A program made the position numbers and the translations under genes. Under the pieces are notes generated by a model, which saw only the letters and a list, made by a program, of their open reading frames with translations, did not search any database and was not told the origin of the DNA. From an uncultured Flavobacteriaceae bacterium (GTDB taxonomy: Bacteria > Bacteroidota > Bacteroidia > Flavobacteriales > Flavobacteriaceae): a stretch of DNA of 62,316 bases. Positions 14,586-22,480 of this stretch are shown here, piece after piece (positions within the stretch are counted from its first letter, which is position 1; each line of letters begins with the position of its first letter). Location of the stretch: assembly GCA_938010765.1 (NCBI GenBank), contig CALLVX010000051.1, positions 1-62,316 on the forward strand. The letters are read 5' to 3'.

Positions 14586-15599
14586 ATGAAACAGTTCAAG
14601 TTCTTTCTCCTTGTAGTCGTGTTACCATTGATTGCTATTTCTTGTAGTGAAGATACCGAGGGCGATGGTATCGTTCCAATAGAGGAACCGCAAAGCGATC
14701 ATGCGCTTACCGACGTTTTGTTGTATTCCAAAAACCCAAAAGGGTACAACGAGTTGTATAAATTGGAAAATGGGGAAGAATCTCTTGTCTTAAGTGATCC
14801 TAGTTATGATTATTGGTGGTCAAAAGTGAGTCCCGATAAGCAAAAAATGCTGCTCTACAGATCTTTGACAAATTCGGATAAGAATCACGATGATTATCAA
14901 AATGCCGAATTGATACTGGCAAATATCGATGGTACGAATGCAAAAGTAATCATAGCTAAAAACGATTATGGTTGGAATGCCCAAGGGGTGTGCCGTTGGA
15001 ATAGTGATGGTAGCAAGATATTAATGTGCGCTGAAATTGAAACCCCGGTAGGTTTGCAATGGCGATTAATTACAACCGATGCTTTTGGTAAAAATCCAAA
15101 AGTACTTTCAGATCGCTGGGCTATTGACGCTAACTTTTCAGTAGATAACAAGAGTATAGTTTTTATGGGTTACAAAGACAATAACCTTTCAATTGATTTT
15201 ACTGAATTGGAACTGCAAAAAGGAGATTATGATGCTCTTAATAATACTGTAACGAATGTGGTATCCCTGACTCAGAATACAACACGAGATCATGATCCCG
15301 ATTTTTCTCCCAACAACGAACAAATCGTTTTCTCGGCAGGAAAAGAGGCTTATACTGATGTTGACTTGGTATTGTATGATATGCAAACAGGAAAAGAATC
15401 GATTTTGTTGAACGATGCGGCCGCAAATGGCGGTAGTATGTGTTGGTCTACCGATGGCAAGAATATCTTTTTTCACAGTTTAGAGGTATTCAAATCTCCT
15501 TTTAGTGTAAAATGCATCAATGTTGAGTCGAGGGAGCTAACTACCTTGTTAAAAGACACCGGCAATACCCACGGGTTTTTTCATCCTGAGGCTTACTAA
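14586..15599 (+). CDS. TolB-like beta-propeller lipoprotein
   Basis: A 337-aa protein with a lipoprotein signal (about 1-20, ending A-I-S-C). Repeats resembling PD40/WD40-like TolB blades follow, seen as recurring W-S-x-D-G-K and F-S-P-N-x-E-Q-I-V-F-S motifs (about 95-110, 145-160, 230-250 and 280-295). Such propellers usually bind partner proteins at the outer membrane or in the periplasm. It lies 34 bases after apbE and 54 before the DUF4266 gene, all on the same strand, so it is likely part of the same system. No enzymatic residues are evident. Confidence 0.75.
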   Translation: MKQFKFFLLVVVLPLIAISCSEDTEGDGIVPIEEPQSDHALTDVLLYSKNPKGYNELYKLENGEESLVLSDPSYDYWWSKVSPDKQKMLLYRSLTNSDKNHDDYQNAELILANIDGTNAKVIIAKNDYGWNAQGVCRWNSDGSKILMCAEIETPVGLQWRLITTDAFGKNPKVLSDRWAIDANFSVDNKSIVFMGYKDNNLSIDFTELELQKGDYDALNNTVTNVVSLTQNTTRDHDPDFSPNNEQIVFSAGKEAYTDVDLVLYDMQTGKESILLNDAAANGGSMCWSTDGKNIFFHSLEVFKSPFSVKCINVESRELTTLLKDTGNTHGFFHPEAY

Positions 15600-15653
15600 G
15601 TTTACAATTGTAGGAATGGTCGGTAAGGTGAAAAATATGATTAACTTTAGCAT

Positions 15654-15863
15654 ATGAAAAAATCACTAATAGTCTTGTTTATAGTCGTTTCCGCGACTTC
15701 CTGTGTGACCGTAAAGGAATATGAGAAAGTATATCTCAACGATGAGGAAATGAAATTAAGCGCTAGGAGCAGTGAACGGTTCGAGACGAATTTTCAGGTC
15801 TACCGGGAAGCAGCTGCAGGGGCAAATGGTGGTCAAACGGGTGGTGGGTGCGGTTGCAATTAA
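15654..15863 (+). CDS. DUF4266 lipoprotein with GGGCGCN C-terminus
   Basis: A 69-aa lipoprotein. The signal peptide ends A-T-S-C17, and the mature part is about 53 residues. The middle (L-N-D-E-E-M and E-R-F-E-T-N-F-Q-V-Y-R-E-A-A) and the terminal G-G-G-C-G-C-N (63-69) match DUF4266 as I recall it. The conserved Gly/Cys tail looks like a site for modification, metal binding or thiol chemistry rather than a structural end. The gene is followed by its usual companion, a DUF3570 protein, and is preceded by apbE and a thioredoxin. Function unknown. Confidence 0.85.
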   Translation: MKKSLIVLFIVVSATSCVTVKEYEKVYLNDEEMKLSARSSERFETNFQVYREAAAGANGGQTGGGCGCN

Positions 15864-15919
15864 AGCTTTACCAATTCATGGTTTGACCAAGTCGAATTAA
15901 TTAAAACGAAAACACCATT

Positions 15920-17206
15920 TTGAAGTTAACGCAAACTCTTAGTATTCTACTGCTTTTTTTTAGTGTTTTTGGATTCGCGCAATCTGATTCTACTGCCTAT
16001 AAAAAAAGAGTTTTGGAGACCACCGAAATCGATTTACTTTTTAGTTACTATGGCCAAGATGGTACCAATGCGGCGGTCAGCGGAGGTCAAGGTACCGAAA
16101 AACTTACCGATGCCACTTCGAGTATTGTTGTTAGCATCCCGATGAATGCAGATGATGTGTTAACGGTTGATGCAGGTATATCAGCCTATTCTTCGGCATC
16201 CTCGAGCAATGTAAACCCGTTTGATGGGAATATCGCAAATCCCGCCAGTCCTTTTAGTGCTTCTTCAGGAGCGTCGCAGAGCGATGTTTTGGCACATTTT
16301 AATCCTTCATATCAACATAGTTCGGATGATCGTAATTCCATTTGGTCTGGAAATGTATATGTAGCTTCCGAATACGATTACTTTTCTCTTGGAGTCGGGG
16401 GAGGTTATAGCCGTCTTTTTAATGAAAAGAATACCGAAGTGTCGGTAAATGGCAATGTATTTTTTGATAAATGGAATCCGCAGTATCCTATTGAACTAAG
16501 AAATGGTTTTTTTGATTCCCGTACGGTAGGGACAGGTACCTATAGCCCGAATTTTGAGGTGTTCGCCGATGAAAACCGCAATACATACTCTTTCTCCTTA
16601 GGACTTTCACAGGTGCTTGGGAAAAAACTGCAGGGAGCTATTTTTGCAGATGTTATTTTACAAAAGGGCTTATTAAGTACGCCTTTTCAACGTGTTTATT
16701 TCGGGGATACCGAATCGTTCTTTATCGAAGATTTTCAATTGGCCGACGATGTAGAACGGCTTCCCGATTCGCGCCTTAAAATACCGATAGGAGCAAGACT
16801 GAACTATTATTTGGGGGATCGATTTGTGGTGCGAACCTACTATCGTTTTTATTACGATGATTGGGGCATTACTGCCCACACCTTTAATTTGGAGGTGCCA
16901 GTGAAGTTGAGCGACTCCTTTACCTTATACCCATCTTACCGCTACTATACCCAACAGGCGGCAGATTATTTTTATGCGAAAGAAACGGCACTTTCTACCT
17001 TCAATTTCTATACTTCCGATTACGATCTTTCGGAGTTTAATGCACATCAATACGGGATGGGATTACGGTACAAGGACATCTTTACCAGTGCCCGGCTCTT
17101 TGGTTTTGGGCTTAAGTCAGTTGACGTACGGCTCAATAAGTATGATCGTACTGATGGGTTGGATTCATTTATCGTGAGCCTGGGAACTACCTTTGTTGGG
17201 AATTAA
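15920..17206 (+). CDS. DUF3570 outer-membrane beta-barrel protein
   Basis: A 428-aa protein with a signal peptide (about 1-20, ending F-A-Q). Many alternating amphipathic strands and the aromatic-rich pattern of outer-membrane barrels extend to the C-terminus (F-I-V-S-L-G-T-T-F). The match to DUF3570 rests on the N-terminal T-T-E-I-D-L-L-F-S-Y-Y-Q-like block and the neighbouring DUF4266 gene. The start is judged to be the TTG at 15920, which directly precedes a good signal peptide. It ends the six-gene locus and faces a convergent ABC gene. It may export or display the product of the locus. Confidence 0.82.
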   Translation: MKLTQTLSILLLFFSVFGFAQSDSTAYKKRVLETTEIDLLFSYYGQDGTNAAVSGGQGTEKLTDATSSIVVSIPMNADDVLTVDAGISAYSSASSSNVNPFDGNIANPASPFSASSGASQSDVLAHFNPSYQHSSDDRNSIWSGNVYVASEYDYFSLGVGGGYSRLFNEKNTEVSVNGNVFFDKWNPQYPIELRNGFFDSRTVGTGTYSPNFEVFADENRNTYSFSLGLSQVLGKKLQGAIFADVILQKGLLSTPFQRVYFGDTESFFIEDFQLADDVERLPDSRLKIPIGARLNYYLGDRFVVRTYYRFYYDDWGITAHTFNLEVPVKLSDSFTLYPSYRYYTQQAADYFYAKETALSTFNFYTSDYDLSEFNAHQYGMGLRYKDIFTSARLFGFGLKSVDVRLNKYDRTDGLDSFIVSLGTTFVGN

Positions 17207-17852
17207 GAAGTAAGTAACCTTCGTTTTTCAAGTCTTGCCTGGTTTCAACCATTTTAGAATAGCCATCTTTTAACAGGTAAATAGAATCACTGATTTCCAA
17301 AATATCTCGATAAAAATGATCAGTTATAATAAAAATGCTACGGGTTTTATTTGCTGCGATCAACGTTTTTATTTGTTCAACATAAATTGGGGCTAGAAAA
17401 GAAAAAGGCTCGTCCAGTAAAATAATTTCCTTTTGGGAAGATAGTACCAAGTACGTTTCTATGACCCGTACCTCACCAGAAGATAATTCTGAGATCGTAC
17501 TTTTATCGTATTTACCGAAAGCATTGAAAAAAACGATGAAATCCTTCCAGTTTAAGTTAAATAAGACAAAAGCATCAATAATCTTTATATTTTTTGGAAG
17601 CAATTGTTCCTGAGGAAGGTACATTGCTTTGCCTGTTTTGAACAAGGCTTTTTTTTGATAGATTCCATCTATTCGAATGGTGCGGGACTTGGCCCTTAGA
17701 ACGCCAAATAGAATCTTTAAGAGAGCGGTTTTACCACAACCATTTCGGCCTAGCAAACCGGTCACTTTCCCTATTTCACCCTTTAAATAGATACCATAAA
17801 GAATTCTTTTCTGGTCGAAATTCAGTTCTACATTGTCTATTTCTAGTATCAA
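17187..17852 (-). CDS. ABC transporter ATP-binding protein
   Basis: A 221-aa ATPase subunit. It has Walker A G-R-N-G-C-G-K-T (about 35-42), signature E-L-S-S-G-E-V-R (about 122-129), Walker B E-I-I-L-L-D-E-P (about 142-149) and a switch histidine in T-D-H-F. The Q-loop is at L-P-Q-E-Q (about 74-78). Its start overlaps the 3' end of a 101-aa membrane protein gene by 4 bases, so the two are coupled. The stop lies inside the end of the convergent DUF3570 gene (20-bp overlap). The substrate is unknown; no full-size permease is nearby. Confidence 0.88.
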   Translation of the reverse strand: MILEIDNVELNFDQKRILYGIYLKGEIGKVTGLLGRNGCGKTALLKILFGVLRAKSRTIRIDGIYQKKALFKTGKAMYLPQEQLLPKNIKIIDAFVLFNLNWKDFIVFFNAFGKYDKSTISELSSGEVRVIETYLVLSSQKEIILLDEPFSFLAPIYVEQIKTLIAANKTRSIFIITDHFYRDILEISDSIYLLKDGYSKMVETRQDLKNEGYLLLNSQQR

Positions 17853-18154
17853 AACATGGTTAAAATTAGAGGTATTAGCAGAACGATGGTCAAGTCAAAC
17901 AGAAATCTAAAAATGAATAATTCATTTTTAGTCAACTGAAAGTTTTGATAGAATAGCAACCGCTTTTTTAGTTTTGGATCTAAATACAGGAAATATAGGG
18001 ATATTATAAGAATAATTTTTCCTATAACAATCCCAATCCATGAAAGCCCTAAAAAGAAAAAGAGGATTGAAAATAGACAGCTGACCCAGAAATAGGAATA
18101 ATAAAATCGCCAAAGAAGCCTTACGTATTTCAGAAGTGAATTATTGAAAGTCAA
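17849..18154 (-). CDS. Small membrane protein, probable ABC partner, 101 aa
   Basis: Three or four hydrophobic segments (about 13-33, 37-57 and 80-101) are linked by a basic loop (L-D-P-K-L-K-K-R-L). This is far smaller than ordinary ABC permeases. It overlaps the ATPase gene by 4 bases (ATGA-type), which supports a functional pair. Small permease-like partners of this kind are common but poorly studied in Bacteroidota. I do not recognise a named family. Confidence 0.65.
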   Translation of the reverse strand: MTFNNSLLKYVRLLWRFYYSYFWVSCLFSILFFFLGLSWIGIVIGKIILIISLYFLYLDPKLKKRLLFYQNFQLTKNELFIFRFLFDLTIVLLIPLILTMF

Positions 18155-18263
18155 ACTTACTGTAAAGCTATTAAATGTACAAAAATATCGTAAATTCGCA
18201 GTCTTGGTGATGTGAAAGATATCCTAAAACTTCAGGTGAATTCACTTAGCTAAATCAATTGAT

Positions 18264-19340
18264 ATGATCGATAAACTTAATATAGTAAAACAACGTTTCG
18301 ATGAGGTATCGGATCTTATTATTCAACCCGATATTATTACAGATCAGAAACGTTATGTACACCTCACCAAGGAATACAAAGATTTAAAGGAATTGGTAGA
18401 GAAAAGAGATCAATACCTAGAACTTACCAATAACATCACCGAAGCCGAAGAAATTATTTCGGACGGTAGCGATGCCGAGATGCTAGAAATGGCCAAAATG
18501 CAGTTGGAAGAGGCGAAGTCGGGCTTGCCATTGCTAGAAGAGGAAATAAAACTGATGCTGATCCCGAAAGACCCGGAAGATGCCAAAGATGTGGTTGTTG
18601 AAATTCGCGCAGGAACGGGAGGAGACGAAGCCAGTATTTTTGCAGGCGACCTCTTTCGTATGTATACGAAATATTGCGAATCAAAAGGTTGGAAAACGAA
18701 TGTCATCGATTTAAGCGAGGGTACAAGTGGTGGTTACAAAGAAATACAGTTTGAGGTAAGCGGAACGGACGTTTACGGTACGCTAAAGTTCGAGGCAGGG
18801 GTACATCGTGTACAACGGGTACCACAGACCGAAACACAAGGAAGGGTACATACCAGTGCCGCCACCGTGATGGTCTTGCCCGAAGCCGAGGATTTCGATG
18901 TGCAGATCGAACCAAAAGACGTTCGTGTCGATTTTTTCTGTTCTTCGGGACCTGGAGGGCAGTCGGTGAATACGACTTATTCAGCTGTGCGCTTAACGCA
19001 TATACCTACGGGCTTGGTAGCACAATGCCAAGATCAAAAATCACAACATAAGAACAAGGATAAAGCCTTTAAGGTTTTGCGTTCACGTTTGTATGACCTT
19101 GAGCTGGCCAAAAAGCAAGAGGAAGATGCTGCCAAACGAAATTCACAAGTAAGCAGCGGAGACCGCTCAGCTAAAATACGTACGTATAATTATCCGCAGG
19201 GAAGAGTTACCGACCATCGTATAGGTCTTACGCTCTATGATCTGCAGAACATTATCGATGGCGATGTACAACGCATTATCGATGAACTGAGTTTGGTAGA
19301 AAATACAGAGAAATTAAAAGAGGCTTCAGAATTGTTTTAA
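18264..19340 (+). CDS. prfA: Peptide chain release factor 1
   Basis: Terminates translation at UAA and UAG. The 358 aa include G-G-Q at 231-233, which drives peptidyl-tRNA hydrolysis, and the P187-Q-T189 anticodon-like motif. That motif places it in RF1, since RF2 has S-P-F. The N-terminal helical domain and the R-A-G-T-G-G-D-E-A block are complete. The gene is one base ahead of pyrF (TAA, A, ATG), so the two are cotranscribed. Confidence 0.97.
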   Translation: MIDKLNIVKQRFDEVSDLIIQPDIITDQKRYVHLTKEYKDLKELVEKRDQYLELTNNITEAEEIISDGSDAEMLEMAKMQLEEAKSGLPLLEEEIKLMLIPKDPEDAKDVVVEIRAGTGGDEASIFAGDLFRMYTKYCESKGWKTNVIDLSEGTSGGYKEIQFEVSGTDVYGTLKFEAGVHRVQRVPQTETQGRVHTSAATVMVLPEAEDFDVQIEPKDVRVDFFCSSGPGGQSVNTTYSAVRLTHIPTGLVAQCQDQKSQHKNKDKAFKVLRSRLYDLELAKKQEEDAAKRNSQVSSGDRSAKIRTYNYPQGRVTDHRIGLTLYDLQNIIDGDVQRIIDELSLVENTEKLKEASELF

Positions 19341-19341
19341 A

Positions 19342-20163
19342 ATGACTACCCAAGAATTAATTGATCAAATACACTTAAAACAATCTTTTCTATGCATTGG
19401 CCTTGATACCGATTTGGAAAAGATTCCTTCACATTTGTTACAAGAGGAAGATCCAATTTTCGCTTTTAATAAGGCGATTATAGATGCTACCCACCACTTA
19501 TGCGTTGCCTATAAGCCCAATATAGCCTTCTATGAGGCCTATGGTATAAAAGGGTGGGTCGCCTTGCAGAAGACTATTACCTATCTAAATGAGGAACATC
19601 CGCAAATTTTTACGATTGCAGATGCCAAGCGAGGAGATATCGGTAATACTTCGAGCAGGTATGCTAAGGCGTTTTTCGAAGATTTGAATTTTGACTCTAT
19701 AACGATTGCCCCCTATATGGGAAAAGACTCTGTAGAGCCATTTTTGGCGTTTACAGAAAAACATACCATCCTTCTTGCCTTGACATCGAACGAAGGAGCT
19801 TTTGATTTTCAGACCGAAAAAGTGGGGGGCGAAGAATTGTATAAGAAAGTAATTCGCACCGCTAGCTACTATAAAAATTCTGAAAACCTAATGTATGTGG
19901 TAGGGGCTACCAAGGCTAGTTTTTTGGCAGATATTCGGGAAATAGTACCCAATAACTTTCTATTAGTGCCCGGTGTTGGAGCCCAAGGAGGTAGTCTTGA
20001 AGAGGTTTGTAAGTATGGCTTGAACCAAAATGTGGGTTTACTGGTAAATTCTTCCCGTAGTATAATTTACGCCTCTGTCAAAGAAGACTTTGCAAGCGCT
20101 GCGGTCGAAAAAGCCAGAGAAATGCAAGTGAAAATGCAAAAAGAACTAGAAAGTTTAAAATAA
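19342..20163 (+). CDS. pyrF: Orotidine 5'-phosphate decarboxylase (long type)
   Basis: Last step of UMP synthesis. The 273-aa length is typical of the PyrF subfamily 2 found in Bacteroidota and actinobacteria. The catalytic [10 protein letters not shown] lies at about 94-103, the N-terminal C-I-G-L-D-T-D at about 17-23 and the phosphate-binding V-P-G-V-G-A-Q-G-G at about 210-218. It follows prfA by one base. A convergent small gene begins its stop codon immediately after. Confidence 0.95.
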   Translation: MTTQELIDQIHLKQSFLCIGLDTDLEKIPSHLLQEEDPIFAFNKAIIDATHHLCVAYKPNIAFYEAYGIKGWVALQKTITYLNEEHPQIFTIADAKRGDIGNTSSRYAKAFFEDLNFDSITIAPYMGKDSVEPFLAFTEKHTILLALTSNEGAFDFQTEKVGGEELYKKVIRTASYYKNSENLMYVVGATKASFLADIREIVPNNFLLVPGVGAQGGSLEEVCKYGLNQNVGLLVNSSRSIIYASVKEDFASAAVEKAREMQVKMQKELESLK

Positions 20164-20403
20164 CTACTGTACCAAACTTTCAAGTACTTTTTTTATTTTC
20201 AGGGCTTTTTGTTCAAAAAACTCACTAAGCTGCGTATCGTTGTATTCCATATTCGACGCCTTTTCAATAAAGTTTTGATACTGATACTCTAGTAAAGCAA
20301 TCGCTTTTCTTCCTGAAGTCATTGGGGTGCTTGTGCCTACCCTGCAATATTGATTTTCCATAATATAAGTAATAGTCCTATCAAAGATACGTTCGAAAGG
20401 CAT
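20164..20403 (-). CDS. Hypothetical protein, 79 aa
   Basis: No family recognised. It is predicted helical and charged, with no signal peptide or membrane segment. Its stop codon abuts that of pyrF with no gap. The sequence begins with M-P-F-E-R-I-F-D-R-T-I. It could be a conserved small cytoplasmic protein. The next gene lies on the opposite strand about 190 bases away. Confidence 0.55.
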   Translation of the reverse strand: MPFERIFDRTITYIMENQYCRVGTSTPMTSGRKAIALLEYQYQNFIEKASNMEYNDTQLSEFFEQKALKIKKVLESLVQ

Positions 20404-20589
20404 TTTTAGACTTAATTGATCGTTATATGTAACTAAAAATCAGTTCTTTTGATGATTATTTAATAAAGATCTACTTTCCGAATTATTGATAGAAGGGTGA
20501 ATGTGTTAAAAAATCCGATAAAGTCGTTTTACCGCCTAAAAGTTTAATACATTGCACTGGCTCTCGAGAAGGGGCGTACTTAGAATTAT

Positions 20590-21369
20590 ATGCTCAACTA
20601 CACCACCCATATACATCCCGAATCAAACGCTTGGGTCACCTTTGTTCATGGGGCTGGCGGAAGTTCTTCCATTTGGTATAAGCAACTAAGAGAATTTAAA
20701 AAACACTTCAATGTTTTGTTGTTGGATTTGAGGGGCCATGGCAATTCCAAACCCAACTTAAAAGATGTATTTAACGACAAGTATACCTTTGATTCTATTA
20801 CAGATGATATCGTAGAGGTAATCGATTTTGAAAAGATTGAAAAATCTCATTTTGTTGGTATATCCCTGGGAACAATACTCATACGCAATTTGGCTGAGAA
20901 ATATCCGGAAAAAGTAGCAAGCATGATTATGGGCGGAGCCATTATGAAGCTCGATTTTCGCTCTCAGGTATTAATGCGATTAGGCGTTTTCTTTAAATCG
21001 ATTGTTCCTTATATATGGCTTTACAAGTTTTTTGCTTTTGTAATTATGCCCAATAAGAATCATAGGGAATCAAGACTGTTATTTGTTCGCGAGGCGAAGA
21101 AACTGTATCAAAAAGAATTCATTCGTTGGTTCAAACTTACTTCTGAAATTAATCCCCTGCTTCGTTTTTTTAGGGCGGCCGATATACGTATCCCTACCTT
21201 GTATGTTATGGGAAAAGAGGATTATTTGTTTTTACCTACCATAGAGAAGGTAGTGCGAAAACATCAAATGAGCAGTTTAATTACTATCGAAAATTGTGGC
21301 CATGTAGTAAATATAGAACGGCCCCAAAAGTTCAATACCCTTGTAATTGACTATTTGAAAAAGTTATAG
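20590..21369 (+). CDS. Alpha/beta hydrolase
   Basis: A 259-aa alpha/beta hydrolase. The oxyanion motif H-G-A-G-G-S-S is at about 20-26, the nucleophile elbow G-I-S-L-G at about 90-94, the catalytic Asp near M-G-K-E-D-Y (about 212) and His in C-G-H-V (about 235). No signal peptide. The substrate is unknown; the family includes esterases, haloperoxidases and lactonases. It is monocistronic with a terminator 28 bases downstream. Confidence 0.88.
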   Translation: MLNYTTHIHPESNAWVTFVHGAGGSSSIWYKQLREFKKHFNVLLLDLRGHGNSKPNLKDVFNDKYTFDSITDDIVEVIDFEKIEKSHFVGISLGTILIRNLAEKYPEKVASMIMGGAIMKLDFRSQVLMRLGVFFKSIVPYIWLYKFFAFVIMPNKNHRESRLLFVREAKKLYQKEFIRWFKLTSEINPLLRFFRAADIRIPTLYVMGKEDYLFLPTIEKVVRKHQMSSLITIENCGHVVNIERPQKFNTLVIDYLKKL

Positions 21370-21397
21370 CACAACATCGCTAAATTATCTAAAATAA

Positions 21398-21425
21398 AAA
21401 GTCTGACCTTAAATGGTCAGACTTT
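21398..21425 (+). terminator. Terminator of the hydrolase gene
   Basis: AAAGTCTGACC (21398-21408) pairs perfectly with GGTCAGACTTT (21415-21425) around a 6-base loop. Confidence 0.8.
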
Positions 21426-21457
21426 CATGTATTTGATACAGCTTTTTTAGTAAATCG

Positions 21458-21543
21458 CAGCCCTGAAAATTGATGACTAATTCAAATAATACTCAAAATG
21501 AAACAGAGCTCCTGTTTGTATGTAGAAGTATATCAGAGCTGCT
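21458..21543 (+). repeat. Imperfect repeat R1, right of the hydrolase
   Basis: Resembles 28026-28124 on the same strand. Shared blocks are CCCTGA, CTAATTCAAATAAT (14 exact), ACTC, AAAATGA, ACAGA, AGAAGTA and GCTGCT. The copies flank the SusCD locus. The identity is by-eye. Confidence 0.5.
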
Positions 21544-21573
21544 TACTTTACTAAAGTTGGTCAAGAACATAAA

Positions 21574-21609
21574 AGCTATGGGACTTTATAGAGCCGTTGT
21601 CCCATAGCT
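21574..21609 (-). terminator. Terminator of the SusCD operon
   Basis: An 11-bp perfect stem (21574-21584 with 21599-21609). On the minus strand it is followed by TTTTAT. It lies 40 bases beyond the last gene of the operon. Confidence 0.75.
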
Positions 21610-21648
21610 ATCCTCAACTTTGTGTTTAGGTCTTCCGTATCATTTTTA

Positions 21649-22449
21649 TTAGTTGATACATGGCGCAGGATTCGGCCCGAAGGGTCCTCTTACGTCGCCA
21701 TCTGGTGTTTGTATGGTGTATGTATGCTCTTCTTCAAAAGCACCACTGGTGTAAGATATGACCAATGAAGTGGTGTTTTCCGGTACTTCTACCACGAAGG
21801 AGGCACTCGCTCCCGCGGTAAAGGTATAATTGGTGGCCACACCGTCTATTTCAAAGGTTACAAAGGCACCATCCCATCCATCACCGAATGAATCTTCCAT
21901 TTCGATGTTCCAAGTACCGGCGACCGTAGCATCGCTTATGGGCGAACACTTGATCAGTACGATAAAGTTGAACGCCTGGCGCTGTTCTGGTTGCCCAGTT
22001 ACATTGGGGCTGAAGTTGTCAAAGGTAACCACCGTGCCATCAGTTCCCGTAGCAGTGCCCAAGAAGCGAATAAAATCACCCCCTGCTATCTCATCTGTCG
22101 TAATTCCCAAAGAACTTGCAATTTCGGTATACGGGATTGAAATATCACTAGGAAAGTTAGTGACTGTAGTTAAGGAAATGGTGTCACTTACTGTGCCGCC
22201 AGACTCACGGCTCACCGAAAGTTCCCAGGAGGCAACATTCTTATCCAGCGCATCTACAGTACCATTCAAGGAACTTGTTGCAATATCACCTGCCGCTACA
22301 ATGGGTTCTTCAACGATAATTCGAACAAAAGGGGATTTGGAATCCTCTAATTGAAGCAAGTTAATCGGTTTTTTATCTTCATCCTCACAACTGAAAAAGG
22401 CCAAGGAGCATGCGAATAGCGCTATGATCGATTTTATAGTTATTTTCAT
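21649..22449 (-). CDS. SusCD-associated surface lipoprotein
   Basis: A 266-aa lipoprotein with a signal ending L-A-F-F-S-C20. The mature part is beta-rich with two probable sandwich domains (about 40-160 and 165-265), including the block W-N-I-E-M-E-D-S-F-G-D-G-W-D-G. It is the third gene after SusC and SusD, 31 bases behind SusD, so it probably helps bind the same ligand at the cell surface. I do not recognise a specific domain and cannot name the ligand. Confidence 0.7.
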   Translation of the reverse strand: MKITIKSIIALFACSLAFFSCEDEDKKPINLLQLEDSKSPFVRIIVEEPIVAAGDIATSSLNGTVDALDKNVASWELSVSRESGGTVSDTISLTTVTNFPSDISIPYTEIASSLGITTDEIAGGDFIRFLGTATGTDGTVVTFDNFSPNVTGQPEQRQAFNFIVLIKCSPISDATVAGTWNIEMEDSFGDGWDGAFVTFEIDGVATNYTFTAGASASFVVEVPENTTSLVISYTSGAFEEEHTYTIQTPDGDVRGPFGPNPAPCIN

Positions 22450-22480
22450 TTTTTTCTTTTTTATAATTTAATAGATATCA

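Noticed and set aside
21830..22354. A 174-aa plus-strand frame
   Set aside because: Antisense to the SusCD-associated lipoprotein; a codon-bias artefact.
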